NCBI RefSeq assembly: GCF_018619475.1
Contig: NZ_JAHFZG010000001.1
Span: 1 to 64,000, forward strand
Length of the DNA: 64,000 nt
Source of the DNA: Rhodomicrobium sp. Az07
Lineage (GTDB): Bacteria; Pseudomonadota; Alphaproteobacteria; Rhizobiales; Rhodomicrobiaceae
Reading direction: 5' to 3'
Below are positions 40,239-49,943 of the stretch, in pieces. Positions within the stretch are counted from its first letter, which is position 1. Every line of letters starts with the position of its first letter. Made by a program: the position numbers and the translations under genes. The notes beneath the pieces were generated by a model, which was not told where the DNA came from, ran no database searches, and saw only the letters and a list, made by a program, of their open reading frames with translations.

Positions 40239-41393
40239 ATGCGGGCACCGTTGCTCGCTATCGCCGCTGCTGCGTTGTTAGTCGGTGCGTGCGACGCGGA
40301 AAAGGCGACGACATCGATCGCGGCCCCCCCGCCCGAGGTCGGTGTGTTGACCGTGACCGAGGCGCCGATCACGCTCACGAAAGAGCTTCCCGGCCGGGTC
40401 ACCCCGATTCGCGTTGCGGAGGTGCGTCCGCGAGTCGGCGGCATCGTCGTCGAGCGAACTTTTCAGCAAGGCAGCGTGGTCAAGGCGGGCGCGGTCCTCT
40501 ACCGGATCGATCCCGCGCAGTTTCAGGTCGAACTCGACCGCGCGAAAGCCGCTTTGGCCAAAGCCGAGGCCGTCGCACTTCAGACGACGCGGCAGGAAGG
40601 ACGCCTGAGAACGCTACTGCGCGGCCAGACAACGACCCAGGCGCAATACGATCTCGCTCTTGCCGCGAGGCAACAGGCAGAAGCAGATGTGGCCGCGCAA
40701 AAAGCCGCCGTCGAACAGGCTACGCTCAACCTCGACTATGCGACGGTGCGCGCGCCGATCACCGGCCGCATCGGTCGCGCGCTTGTCACGGAGGGGGCGC
40801 TTGTGGGCCGGACCGAAGCCACGCATCTGGCGACGATCCAGCAACTCGATCCCATTTATGCCGACTTCACGCAGTCCGTCTCCGAAGTCAACGACATGAA
40901 ACGCGCCCTTGCCGATGGGCAACTCAGTCGCGTGTCGCCGGATACGGCAAAAGTGCGCCTCCTCTTCGACGACGGCTCGGCCTATGCATTCCCCGGCCGT
41001 CTCCTGTTTTCGGACGTGACCGTGGACCCCGGCACCGCGAAGGTGACTCTGAGAGGCGAATTCCCAAATCCCAAATCGGACCTTCTTCCGGGAATGTATG
41101 TGCGAGTGGTGATAGACGAAGCGATCGACATCGACGGGATCGCCGTGCCGGCGCAAGCCGTGCGGCGCACCGACTCCGGTGTGAGTGCCGTCTTCGTGGT
41201 CAACGACAGCAACCGCGCCATCCTCCAGTCCGTGCGTGTGGGCAGGACCATCGGCGGGCGTGTCACCATCGAGGACGGACTGAAGCCGGGATACAAGATC
41301 GTGGTCGATGGCTTCCAGAAGTTCACTCCCGGAGATCGCGTCAAGCCGGTGCCCTTCAGCGAGCGCCCGATCACTCAGGCATCGGCCCGATAA
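40239..41393 (+). CDS. RND efflux periplasmic adaptor lipoprotein (AcrA/MexA family)
   Basis: The 384-residue product starts MRAPLLAIAAAALLVGAC, a lipoprotein signal with lipobox LVGAC. The family blocks follow: ELPGRVTPIRVAEVRPRVGGIVVERTFQQGSVVKAGAVLYRIDPAQFQ, a helical hairpin (RAKAALAKAEAVALQTTRQEGRLRTLL and QTTTQAQYDLALAARQQAEADVAAQ), LDYATVRAPITGRIGRALVTEGALV, and the C-terminal beta-barrel. It links the RND permease gene 46 bases downstream to an outer-membrane channel. An earlier TTG at 40191 in frame would put residues before the signal and is rejected. Confidence 0.94.
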   Translation: MRAPLLAIAAAALLVGACDAEKATTSIAAPPPEVGVLTVTEAPITLTKELPGRVTPIRVAEVRPRVGGIVVERTFQQGSVVKAGAVLYRIDPAQFQVELDRAKAALAKAEAVALQTTRQEGRLRTLLRGQTTTQAQYDLALAARQQAEADVAAQKAAVEQATLNLDYATVRAPITGRIGRALVTEGALVGRTEATHLATIQQLDPIYADFTQSVSEVNDMKRALADGQLSRVSPDTAKVRLLFDDGSAYAFPGRLLFSDVTVDPGTAKVTLRGEFPNPKSDLLPGMYVRVVIDEAIDIDGIAVPAQAVRRTDSGVSAVFVVNDSNRAILQSVRVGRTIGGRVTIEDGLKPGYKIVVDGFQKFTPGDRVKPVPFSERPITQASAR

Positions 41394-41439
41394 CCGGCGA
41401 GTATCGTCCGAACCAAGCCTTCTGTTGGAGTGCAGCCCG

Positions 41440-44400
41440 ATGTCGAGCTTCTTCATCGCCCGCCCGGTCTTCGCCTGGGTGGTCGCGATCTTCATATGCC
41501 TTGCAGGCGTGTTGTCGCTTCCTTTCCTTCCGGTCGCGCAATACCCGATCATCGCGCCACCCTCGATCTCGATTACGACTTCCTACCCCGGCGCCTCGAC
41601 ACAAGAGCTGTATTTCAGCGTGACACGCCTCATCGAAGAGGAATTGAACGGCGCCGCCAACATCCTGAGCTACGAGTCCACGAGCGACACGACAGGCGAA
41701 GTCGAAATTCTTGCCTACTTCAAGCCGGGCACCGACGTCACGCTCGCCTCTGTCGACGTGCAAAACCGGATCAAGCGTATCGAGCCGAGGCTTCCCGATG
41801 TCGTCCGCAAACAAGGGATAGAAATTCTGGAGGCCAGCAGCGCGATCCTGCAATTCGTAACCCTGACATCCAGAGACGGCAAACTCGACGAGATCGCGCT
41901 TGGCGATATCGCAACCCGCTATGTGCTCCAGGAACTGCGGCGCGTGGACGGCGTCGGGCGCGCGCGCCTGTTCTCCACCGAGCGAGCGATGCGCATCTGG
42001 CTCGACCCCGACAAACTGCTCGGCCTCAACCTGACGGCACGCGACGTTGACGAAGCAATCGAGGCGCAGAACGCTCAGGTCGCGTCCGGCTCTCTTGGGG
42101 CTGCGCCCGCGCCGCCCGAGCAGCGGGTCCAGAACATGGTTCTCGTCAAGGGCCAGCTCATATCCCCCGAAGAGTTCGGCGATATCGTGCTGCGTGCCGA
42201 TCCGAGCGGTTCCACCGTCATGCTGCGCGACGTGGCGCGTATCGAGGTCGGGGGCTTCTCCTATGCGTTTGCCACGCGGCTGAATGGCCGCCCGGCGGCC
42301 GCAATCGCGGTTCAGCTTGCCCCGACCGGAAACGCGCTCGCCACCGCCGTGGCCGTCCGCGCGAAGATGGCGGAGCTTGTCACGTATTTCCCGCCGGGCG
42401 TGGGCTACGAGATTTCATACGACGTGACGCCAGTCATCGATGCTTCTGTGAAGAAGGTGCTGCTGACGCTGGGCGAAGCAGTCCTTCTCGTATTCCTTGT
42501 GATGTTCCTGTTTCTGCAGAATATCCGCTACACGATCATCCCGACGCTCGTGGTTCCGATCGCCTTGCTCGGCACCTGCGCCGTATTGCTGGCGATGGGG
42601 CTTTCCATCAACGTGCTCACCATGTTCGGCATGGTTCTCGCCATCGGCATCCTCGTGGACGACGCCATCGTCGTGGTGGAGAACGTGGAGCGCATCATGG
42701 ACGAGGAGGGACTTCCGCCCAGGGAAGCGACGATCAAGGCCATGAACCAGATCAGCGGCGCCGTCATCGGAATTACCCTCGTGCTGACGGCCGTCTTCGT
42801 GCCGATGGCGTTCTTCCCCGGTTCGGCGGGCCTTATGTACCGGCAGTTCTCCGCGTCGATCGTGGTATCGATTTCCTTCTCGGCGTTCCTCGCGCTTTCG
42901 CTCACGCCCGCCTTGTGCGCCACGATGCTCAAGCCCGTCGAGAAAGGGCACGGCCATGCAAGACGCGGCTTTTTTGCGTGGTTCAACAGACGCCTCGATG
43001 CGACGACGTCCCGCTATACGAAAATCACCCGGTGGATGATCGCTCGAAGCGCGCGCTTCATGATCGTCTATCTGGCGCTTGTCGTGGGCGTCGGCTATGC
43101 GCTCTGGAAGATGCCGGGCGGCTTCGTCCCTATCGACGATCAGGGCTTCATCATGGTTGATGTGCTCGCGCCCTCGGAAGCCAGCGCGAGCCGAACGCTC
43201 GACGTTGTGAAAACGGTCGAGGGACAACTCGCAAAGACACCCGGCATCGACGATGTGACCTTCATCACCGGCTACAGCTTTTTCGGTCAGGGGCCGATGA
43301 CGGCGCAAGCCTTCGTCACGCTGAAGGATTGGTCCAAGCGCGGGCCCGACGAATCCGCCGACGCGCTGATTGAAAAAAGCGACGCCGCCTTCAAGACGAT
43401 CCGCGATGCGCAGGTTTCGGCGCTTGCACCGCCGCCAATCGACAATCTCGGAACGACGAGCGGATTCAGCTTCCGCCTTCAGGACCGAGGCCAGCGCGGT
43501 TACGATGCGCTGATTGCGGCGAAGGACACGCTCATTGCCGCCGCGGAAAAGTCGCCGGTGCTGTCGAACGTTTCGGTCGAAGGGCTTCCGCCTGCTCCGC
43601 TGATCCGGCTCGAAATCAACCGGGAGAAGGCTGCGGCGCTCGGCGTGACCTTCCGCGACATCAACGTGACCCTTTCGACCCATCTCGGATCGAGCTACAT
43701 CAACGATTTCCCGAACCGGGGCCGGATGCAGCGCGTTATCGTGCAGTCTAGCGAGGAGGCGCGCACAAAACCCGAGGATCTCCTGACCTACAGCGTGAGG
43801 AACAGCGCCGGCGAGATGGTGCCTTTCTCTTCTTTCGCGAGGATATCCTGGACGCTCGGACCGACGCAGGTCGTCGGTTACAACGGGTATCCCACCATCC
43901 GCCTCACCGGCGAACCCGCCCAGGGCTACAGCAGCGGCGACGCCATCCAGGAGATGGAACGGCTTGCGCGCATTCTGCCCACCGGCTTCGGCTACGAATG
44001 GGCCGGGCAATCGTATCAGGAGAAGCTCGCGGGCAATCAGGCGGGGTTTCTTCTCGCCTTGTCGATCCTGTTCGTTTTCCTCTGCCTCGCAGCGCTTTAC
44101 GAGAGCTGGTCAATTCCCTTCGCCGTGATGCTGGTCGTTCCGCTCGGCGTCGTGGGGTCCGTTGCCGCCGCTAACATCAGAGACTTGCCGAACGACGTCT
44201 TCTTCACCGTCGGCCTCGTAACCATCATCGGGCTGTCGGCCAAGAACGCGATCCTGATCATCGAATTTGCGAAAGACTTGCTGGCCCAGGGAAAACCTCT
44301 GGTGGAAGCGACGATCGAGGCCGCCTATCTCCGCTTCCGGCCAATCCTCATGACGTCATTCGCGTTTATCCTCGGGGTTTTGCCGCTCGTTATCGCGAGC

Positions 44401-44586
44401 GGGGCGAGCGCCAAGAGTCAGCATGCCCTCGGAACGGGCGTGTTCGGCGGCATGATCACGGCGACGGTCCTTGCGGTCTTCTGGGTTCCGATCTTCTTCG
44501 TGGTCGTCATGCGTGTGCTCGGTCGCAAGCACATCAGAGCCGCCGAGCAACCGAGCCCGCCAAAAGAAAGCTCGGTGATGCAGTGA
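41440..44586 (+). CDS. RND multidrug efflux permease (AcrB/HAE1 family)
   Basis: This 1048-residue proton-driven pump starts MSSFFIARPVFAWVVAIFICLAG, the usual HAE1 N-terminus. It has the PVAQYPIIAPPSISITTSYPGAS porter segment, the helix-4 relay region GMVLAIGILVDDAIVVVENVERIM with its paired aspartates, a periplasmic middle, and the second repeat ending in GLVTIIGLSAKNAILIIEFAKDLL and LGTGVFGGMITATVLAVFWVPIFFVVV. It forms a two-gene unit with the adaptor. No outer-membrane channel or regulator gene is adjacent, so it probably uses a TolC-type channel encoded elsewhere. Confidence 0.96.
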   Translation: MSSFFIARPVFAWVVAIFICLAGVLSLPFLPVAQYPIIAPPSISITTSYPGASTQELYFSVTRLIEEELNGAANILSYESTSDTTGEVEILAYFKPGTDVTLASVDVQNRIKRIEPRLPDVVRKQGIEILEASSAILQFVTLTSRDGKLDEIALGDIATRYVLQELRRVDGVGRARLFSTERAMRIWLDPDKLLGLNLTARDVDEAIEAQNAQVASGSLGAAPAPPEQRVQNMVLVKGQLISPEEFGDIVLRADPSGSTVMLRDVARIEVGGFSYAFATRLNGRPAAAIAVQLAPTGNALATAVAVRAKMAELVTYFPPGVGYEISYDVTPVIDASVKKVLLTLGEAVLLVFLVMFLFLQNIRYTIIPTLVVPIALLGTCAVLLAMGLSINVLTMFGMVLAIGILVDDAIVVVENVERIMDEEGLPPREATIKAMNQISGAVIGITLVLTAVFVPMAFFPGSAGLMYRQFSASIVVSISFSAFLALSLTPALCATMLKPVEKGHGHARRGFFAWFNRRLDATTSRYTKITRWMIARSARFMIVYLALVVGVGYALWKMPGGFVPIDDQGFIMVDVLAPSEASASRTLDVVKTVEGQLAKTPGIDDVTFITGYSFFGQGPMTAQAFVTLKDWSKRGPDESADALIEKSDAAFKTIRDAQVSALAPPPIDNLGTTSGFSFRLQDRGQRGYDALIAAKDTLIAAAEKSPVLSNVSVEGLPPAPLIRLEINREKAAALGVTFRDINVTLSTHLGSSYINDFPNRGRMQRVIVQSSEEARTKPEDLLTYSVRNSAGEMVPFSSFARISWTLGPTQVVGYNGYPTIRLTGEPAQGYSSGDAIQEMERLARILPTGFGYEWAGQSYQEKLAGNQAGFLLALSILFVFLCLAALYESWSIPFAVMLVVPLGVVGSVAAANIRDLPNDVFFTVGLVTIIGLSAKNAILIIEFAKDLLAQGKPLVEATIEAAYLRFRPILMTSFAFILGVLPLVIASGASAKSQHALGTGVFGGMITATVLAVFWVPIFFVVVMRVLGRKHIRAAEQPSPPKESSVMQ

Positions 44587-44668
44587 TGCTGGTGGCCGTT
44601 GCCTGTAAAGACACCGCGGCGCGCCAGCGTTTCCGACGGCGCGCGGCCGGATAGCCCAGCGCGCCGCC

Positions 44669-46366
44669 TTACATCCCGGCGTAGGTCGGCCCGCCGCCGC
44701 CTTCGGGCGTCTCCCAATTGATGTTCTGGGCCGGATCCTTGATGTCGCACGTCTTGCAGTGAATGCAGTTCTGCGCGTTGATCTGGAAGCGCGCCTCGCC
44801 ATCGGCGCTCGTCACCACCTCATACACCGCCGCCGGGCAATAGCGCTGCGCAGGCTCGGCGAACATCGGCAGGTTCTTGCCAATCGGAATGTTCGGATCG
44901 GCGAGCTTGAGGTGAACCGGCTGGTCTTCCTCGTGGTTCGTGCCCGACAGCGGCAGCGACGACAGGATGTCGAACGTGAGCTTCCCGTCCGGCTTCGGGT
45001 AGGCGATGGGCTTGCAGTCCTTCGCGGGCTTGAGCGTCGCGAAATCGGGCTTTCCGTGGCTGAGTGTCGGCGACAGCGCGGGCACGAGCTTGTTCAGCCA
45101 CATGTCGATGCCAGCGAGGAACGAGCCGAGCATGGTGCCGTAGCGGGAGAGCAGCGGCTTCACATTGCGGATCGGCTTCAGGTCTTTCGCGATAGGGCCG
45201 GTGCGGACAGCCGTCTCGTAGGCGGTGAGTTCGTCGCCCGCGCGGCCCGCATCGATGGCCTCGAAAGCCGCATCCGCCGCCGCGATGCCCGACAGCACTG
45301 CGTTGTGCGAGCCTTTCACGCGCGGCACGTTCACGAAGCCTGCGCTGCATCCCAGCAGCGCGCCGCCGGGGAACGTCAGCTTCGGGATCGACTGCCAGCC
45401 GCCCTCCACGATGGCGCGCGCGCCGTAACCGATGCGCTTGCCTCCCTCGAAGGTTGGCGCGATGGCGGGATGCGTCTTGAAGCGCTGGAACTCATGGAAC
45501 GGGCTGAGATAGGGGTTCTGGTAGTTCAGATGCACCACGAAGCCGACAGCGACGAGGTTGTCGCCGTAGTGATACATGAACGAGCCGCCGCCGGTCTTGT
45601 CGTCAAGCGGCCAGCCGAGCGTGTGCTGCACGAGGCCGGGCTTGTGATGCTCGGGCTTCACCTGCCACAGCTCTTTCAGGCCGATGCCGTATTTCTGCAC
45701 GTCGGAATTCGCGTCGAGCTTGAACTTGCCGATGAGCTGCTTCGCGAGGGAGCCGCGCGCGCCCTCCGCGATCAGCGTATATTTGCCGAGAAGTGCCATG
45801 CCGCGCACGAACTCATCCTTCGGCTTGCCGTCGCGGCCGACGCCGAGATCGCCCGTCGCGACGCCGATCACCTTGCCGTCGTCGTCGTAGAGCACTTCGG
45901 CTGCGGGGAAGCCCGGATAAATCTCCACGCCCAGCGCTTCGGCTTGCTCGCCGAGCCATTTCACCACCGCGCCGAGGCTGCCGATATAGAAACCATCGTT
46001 GCGCATCGCGGGCGGCAGCAAATGATGCGGAAAGCCTGAAGACTTCGCCTCCGTGAGGCGGAGAAAGACGTCTTTCGTTACCTGCTGTTCGAGCGGAGCG
46101 CCCTGCTCTTTCCAGTCCGGGATGAGCGCGTTCAGGCCGATGGGGTCGATGACCACGCCCGAAAGGATATGCGCGCCGATCTCCGAGCCCTTTTCGAGAA
46201 CGACGACGGAAATTTCCTTGCCCGCCTTCTCGGCGAGTTGCTTCAGCCGGATCGCCGCCGAAAGCCCGGCAGGTCCGCCGCCAACGATGACGACGTCGAA
46301 TTCCATCGTCTCGCGTTCGGGAAGGGCTTCCTCGACGGCGACTTCGGAGACTTCGTTCTCTTCCAT
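44669..46366 (-). CDS. Electron transfer flavoprotein-ubiquinone oxidoreductase
   Basis: This 565-residue enzyme passes electrons from ETF to the quinone pool, serving fatty-acid and amino-acid oxidation. It has the FAD motif FDVVIVGGGPAGLSAAIRL and EKGSEIGAHILSGVV, the quinone-side helices in the middle (GCSAGFVNVPRVKGSHNAVLSGIAAADAA), and the C-terminal 4Fe-4S site. The cluster cysteines lie in RYCPAAVYE and NCIHCKTCDIKDP. It ends TYAGM as is usual. It is divergent from the uracil-DNA glycosylase gene; the ETF subunit genes are not in the window. Confidence 0.96.
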   Translation of the reverse strand: MEENEVSEVAVEEALPERETMEFDVVIVGGGPAGLSAAIRLKQLAEKAGKEISVVVLEKGSEIGAHILSGVVIDPIGLNALIPDWKEQGAPLEQQVTKDVFLRLTEAKSSGFPHHLLPPAMRNDGFYIGSLGAVVKWLGEQAEALGVEIYPGFPAAEVLYDDDGKVIGVATGDLGVGRDGKPKDEFVRGMALLGKYTLIAEGARGSLAKQLIGKFKLDANSDVQKYGIGLKELWQVKPEHHKPGLVQHTLGWPLDDKTGGGSFMYHYGDNLVAVGFVVHLNYQNPYLSPFHEFQRFKTHPAIAPTFEGGKRIGYGARAIVEGGWQSIPKLTFPGGALLGCSAGFVNVPRVKGSHNAVLSGIAAADAAFEAIDAGRAGDELTAYETAVRTGPIAKDLKPIRNVKPLLSRYGTMLGSFLAGIDMWLNKLVPALSPTLSHGKPDFATLKPAKDCKPIAYPKPDGKLTFDILSSLPLSGTNHEEDQPVHLKLADPNIPIGKNLPMFAEPAQRYCPAAVYEVVTSADGEARFQINAQNCIHCKTCDIKDPAQNINWETPEGGGGPTYAGM

Positions 46367-46496
46367 GGGTTCCTCCAGGCCGAAGCGGCCTCGCGCTCCA
46401 TCGCGCGCTCAAGGCATCGGGCGAACCCGCCGTGGCGCGACTTGTGTCAAGAGTTAGAGCAGATCTTTGTTGCACCGCACTGAGATTGGTGTCCTA

Positions 46497-46515
46497 CGGG
46501 AAAAGCGCTTTCCCG
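46497..46515. promoter_or_regulatory. Short perfect inverted repeat upstream of the glycosylase gene
   Basis: CGGGAAA (46497-46503) and TTTCCCG (46509-46515) are exact reverse complements with a 5-base spacer, 24 bases before ATG 46540. Its place in the leader suggests an operator or an RNA hairpin near the ribosome site. Confidence 0.35.
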
Positions 46516-46539
46516 CCAACTTGATTATTCGTCTAAATC

Positions 46540-47406
46540 ATGGGCACTCTCACCGGCATGCGCGCGCCTGCGGAGAATGCTGCAATTCTGCTCGAATGGT
46601 ATCGGGCGATGGGTATCGACGAAACCATCGCCGGGGAAACGCGCGACTGGTACGCCGAAATCCCCCGAGCGGAGCCTTCTCCTATAGGTATAGGCGCTGA
46701 CGCAAACGTCAATCGCAAACCGCCGATACGTGAGCGAGCGGATTTGCCGCATCGGGTGGAGCTTGCGCCCGACCGGGCCGGCGTCCCCTCGAACGACGTG
46801 ATGGCGGCGCGCGAACTCGCCCGCAGCGCCCGCACGTTGAACGAGTTGCGCGCGCTCCTCGAAAGCTTCGAGGGATGCGCCCTCAGGGCCACCGCGAGTC
46901 GCCTTTGTCTGTCGCGCGGTTCGCCCGACGCGCCCCTCATGCTCATCGGCGAAGCGCCCGGAAAGGATGAAGACCGGCAGGGCCAGCCCTTCGTCGGCCG
47001 CGCAGGCCAGCTTCTCGACCGCATGCTCGCAGCCATCGGCCTCACCGAAGCGGACGTTTACATCACGAACATCGTGTTCTGGCGTCCGCCCGGGAACCGC
47101 ACGCCCTCGCCGGAAGAAGTGCAGGCGTGCCAACCTTTTCTGGAAAGGCAAATTGAACTCATCGCGCCTAAGATCGTTGTATTTCTAGGAAATGCTGCGG
47201 CGAAGCAACTCACCGGAGCGACGGAGGGAATCATGAAGCTGCGCGGAAAATGGCTGGAACTGCCGGGGCATCCCGGAACGCGCGCGATGGCGACGCTGCA
47301 CCCGGCCTATCTCCTGCGCACGCCCGCCGCCAAGCGGCTCGCCTGGCGCGACATGCTCGCGGTTCGCGCGGCGCTCGACGCGATTGAGGGGGGGGCGCGC
47401 CCGTGA
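46540..47406 (+). CDS. Family 4-like uracil-DNA glycosylase
   Basis: The 288-residue product removes uracil from DNA by its family's chemistry. Motif A is MLIGEAPGKDEDRQGQPFVGRAGQLLDRML (about residues 134-163), then TNIVFWRPPGNRTPSPEEVQAC and the C-terminal HPAYLLR. Of the four cysteines binding 4Fe-4S in thermophilic family 4 enzymes, two equivalents are present (C113, C197) and two are replaced (F110, W181), though C123 is nearby. So the cluster may be absent or bound differently. A variable N-terminal extension of about 100 residues precedes the core. The stop overlaps the antiporter start by four bases (GTGA). Confidence 0.88.
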   Translation: MGTLTGMRAPAENAAILLEWYRAMGIDETIAGETRDWYAEIPRAEPSPIGIGADANVNRKPPIRERADLPHRVELAPDRAGVPSNDVMAARELARSARTLNELRALLESFEGCALRATASRLCLSRGSPDAPLMLIGEAPGKDEDRQGQPFVGRAGQLLDRMLAAIGLTEADVYITNIVFWRPPGNRTPSPEEVQACQPFLERQIELIAPKIVVFLGNAAAKQLTGATEGIMKLRGKWLELPGHPGTRAMATLHPAYLLRTPAAKRLAWRDMLAVRAALDAIEGGARP

Positions 47407-48518
47407 GGCCGGCCGGAACGGCGCAGCGCATCGGCGTCGTCGATGCGCTGCGGGTCGCTGTGCCCATCACCGCGCTGGCGCTCTACGCGGCCATCACCTT
47501 CCTCGGCGGACAGGTCGTCAAGGACAAGCCGCCGCTGTGGTTGTCGCTCGTCGTCTTTCCCATCCTGTTCGCGACCGTCATCGCGGCCGTCGTCAGCGCC
47601 GAGGAGATCGCCCACGAAATCGGCGAGCCGTTCGGCACACTCGTGCTCACCATTTCGGTGACGATCATCGAGGTCGCCCTCATCATGTCGATCATGCTCG
47701 AAGAGAACGGAAACCCGGCGCTCGCTCGCGATACCGTTTTCGCGGTGGTGATGATCGTCGCCAACGGCCTTGTCGGCATCTGCATGCTCGTGGGCGGCAT
47801 CCGATATCGAGAGCAGGATTTCGAGGTGAAAGGGGCGAACGCCTATCTCGCCGTGCTGACCGCGCTCTCCATGCTGACGATGGTTCTTCCGAACTTCACG
47901 ACGTCTGCACCCGGTCCGGTGCTCACCACGCCACAGCTGGTCTTCATCTCCATCATCACGCTGCTGCTCTACGGCCTGTTCCTCTATATACAGACCGTGC
48001 GGCATACGGAATATTTCCGCGACGACATCAAGCCAGACGATTCCTCGGAAGAGACGCGCAGCGCAGGGCTCAGGCTACGCGCGCCGATCCTGCTTATCGC
48101 GTCGCTCGTGGCGGTGGTTCTGCTGTCGAAGACGTTTACCGCCTCGCTGCAAGGTTTACTCACCGACTTCGGCGCGCCGGAGGCGTTCCTGGGCTTCCTT
48201 GTTGCGGTACTGATCCTCTCGCCTGAAGGCATCACGGCTGTTCGCGCCGCACGCATGAACGAGCTTCAGCGGTCGATCAACCTTGCGCTCGGCTCGTCTC
48301 TCGCCACTATCGGCATGACTGTGCCCGCCGTCGCCATCATCGCGCTTTACCTCGGCACCGATCTTATTCTAGGCCTCAGTTCCGAGACGATGGTGATCCT
48401 GTTTCTGACGCTGCTCGTGAGCGTGTTCACGTTCGGCTCCGGACGAACAAACATCCTGTTCGGCTTCCTGCACCTCATCATCTTCGCGACCTATATCTTC
48501 CTGATCTTCGTGCCTTAG
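47403..48518 (+). CDS. chaA: ChaA-type Ca2+(Na+)/H+ antiporter
   Basis: The 371-residue inner-membrane protein begins at GTG 47403, coupled to the glycosylase stop. It has about eleven helices with the two inverted CaCA-family alpha repeats: VVSAEEIAHEIGEPFGTLVLTISVTIIEVALIMSIML and GFLVAVLILSPEGITAVRAARMNELQRSINLALGSSLATIGMTVP. The acidic residues Glu in TIIEVAL and LSPEGIT are the ion-binding positions. The family exports calcium or sodium in exchange for protons. The pairing with a DNA glycosylase gene looks accidental. Confidence 0.9.
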   Translation: MRPAGTAQRIGVVDALRVAVPITALALYAAITFLGGQVVKDKPPLWLSLVVFPILFATVIAAVVSAEEIAHEIGEPFGTLVLTISVTIIEVALIMSIMLEENGNPALARDTVFAVVMIVANGLVGICMLVGGIRYREQDFEVKGANAYLAVLTALSMLTMVLPNFTTSAPGPVLTTPQLVFISIITLLLYGLFLYIQTVRHTEYFRDDIKPDDSSEETRSAGLRLRAPILLIASLVAVVLLSKTFTASLQGLLTDFGAPEAFLGFLVAVLILSPEGITAVRAARMNELQRSINLALGSSLATIGMTVPAVAIIALYLGTDLILGLSSETMVILFLTLLVSVFTFGSGRTNILFGFLHLIIFATYIFLIFVP

Positions 48519-48737
48519 CCCGGAGCGCAACGCCAAATGCAGCGCGCCACCAGCCGAGGCGCGCGACATCGAGCCGTGCGAAGCGAACAAACGAAGGTCT
48601 TTGCCTCATTTTCGGACAGGATTCGCGCGATCAGGAGCGGCGCCGTCTTCCGGCAAGGTCCGAAATCTATACAGTGACGATGCCGGAATCGGCCAGACGC
48701 CGTTTCGACCCCGATCATGCCTGAGTGGAGGCTAGCG

Positions 48738-49943
48738 ATGACACGCCCCGTTACCCGAATGATGATTGCGAGCCTCCTCGTCGCGACGGGCGCGAGCGGC
48801 GCTTTCGCGGCACCGTGCTACAAGTCGGGCGCGGGGTTCGACCGCTGGCTGGCGCAGTTCAAGATCGAAGCGCGCGCCCAGGGGCTCTCCTCCCGCGCGC
48901 TCTCCGCCCTTGACGGCATTACTTTCGACCAGAGCGTCATCAACAAGGATCGCGCCCAAAGCGTCTTTTCGCAGAGCTTCCTCGAATTTTCCGACCGCAT
49001 GGCAGCGAAATACCGCATCGACAGGGCGCGCCAGCTCATCGGCGGCAAGTACAAGCGGGAGTTCGAGCGGGCGGACCGCGAATTCGGCGCGCCGGGCGCG
49101 GTCATCAGCGCCTTCTGGGCGCTCGAAACCGATTTCGGCGCGAACAACGGCAATATGGACACCGTGCGCTCGCTGGCGACGCTCGCCTATGACTGCCGCC
49201 GGCCCGAGAAGTTCCGCGAGGAACTGGTCGATGTGCTCAAGATCATCGATCGCGGCGATCTCAGCGCAAGCGAAATGCGCGGACCTTGGGCGGGCGAGCT
49301 TGGCCAGACGCAGTTCGTGCCCTCGGTCTACCTCAAATACGCCATCGATTACGACGGCGACGGCCATGCCGACCTGATCCGCAGCGCGCCCGACGTCATC
49401 GGCTCCTCGGCGAATTACCTGAAGGCGCTCGGCTGGCGGCGTGGCGAGCCGTGGCTCAAGGAAGCGCGCCTGCCGGAAAGCATGGATTGGAGCCAGGCCG
49501 ATATCACCATCCAGCATCCGCTCAACGAGTGGCAGCGCATGGGTGTGCAGCTTGCGGGGGGTGAACGCCTGAACGGCGATCTGCCCGCATCGCTGCTCCT
49601 GCCGATGGGGCGCAACGGACCGGCCTTCCTCGCCTTCGACAATTTCAAGGTGTTCCTCGAATGGAACCAATCGCTCATCTACGCGACGACGGTGGCCTAT
49701 CTCGCGACCCGCATCGACGGTGCGCCGCCGGTGTCGCGCGGGCGGGGCGTGACGCCTTTCGGCTATGAGCAGACGAAAGAGTTGCAGCGCCTGCTGCGTG
49801 CGAAGGGCTACGATGTCGGCGAAGTGGACGGCAAACTCGGTCTTCTCACGCGAGCGAGCGTCAAGAGCGTGCAGCAGAAGCTCGGCCTGCCCGCCGACTC
49901 CTATCCGAGCCCGGAGCTGGTTTCGCGACTTCGCGGGCGATAG
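48738..49943 (+). CDS. Lytic murein transglycosylase (MltB-type) with peptidoglycan-binding domain
   Basis: The 401-residue exported enzyme cleaves peptidoglycan glycan strands. A signal peptide (MMIASLLVATGASGAFAAP) is followed by the SLT_2/MltB domain: FDRWLAQFKIEARAQGLSSRALSALDGITFDQSVINKDRAQSVFSQSFLEF, the catalytic glutamate in VISAFWALETDFGANNGNMDTVRSLATLAYDCRR, and GELGQTQFVPSVYLKYAIDYDGDGHADLIRSAPDVIGSSANYLKALGW. A C-terminal PG_binding_1 domain (FGYEQTKELQRLLRAKGYDVGEVDGKLGLLTRASVKSVQQKLGL) follows. I chose ATG 48738 with GGAG upstream; ATG 48717 is also in frame. Confidence 0.94.
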   Translation: MTRPVTRMMIASLLVATGASGAFAAPCYKSGAGFDRWLAQFKIEARAQGLSSRALSALDGITFDQSVINKDRAQSVFSQSFLEFSDRMAAKYRIDRARQLIGGKYKREFERADREFGAPGAVISAFWALETDFGANNGNMDTVRSLATLAYDCRRPEKFREELVDVLKIIDRGDLSASEMRGPWAGELGQTQFVPSVYLKYAIDYDGDGHADLIRSAPDVIGSSANYLKALGWRRGEPWLKEARLPESMDWSQADITIQHPLNEWQRMGVQLAGGERLNGDLPASLLLPMGRNGPAFLAFDNFKVFLEWNQSLIYATTVAYLATRIDGAPPVSRGRGVTPFGYEQTKELQRLLRAKGYDVGEVDGKLGLLTRASVKSVQQKLGLPADSYPSPELVSRLRGR

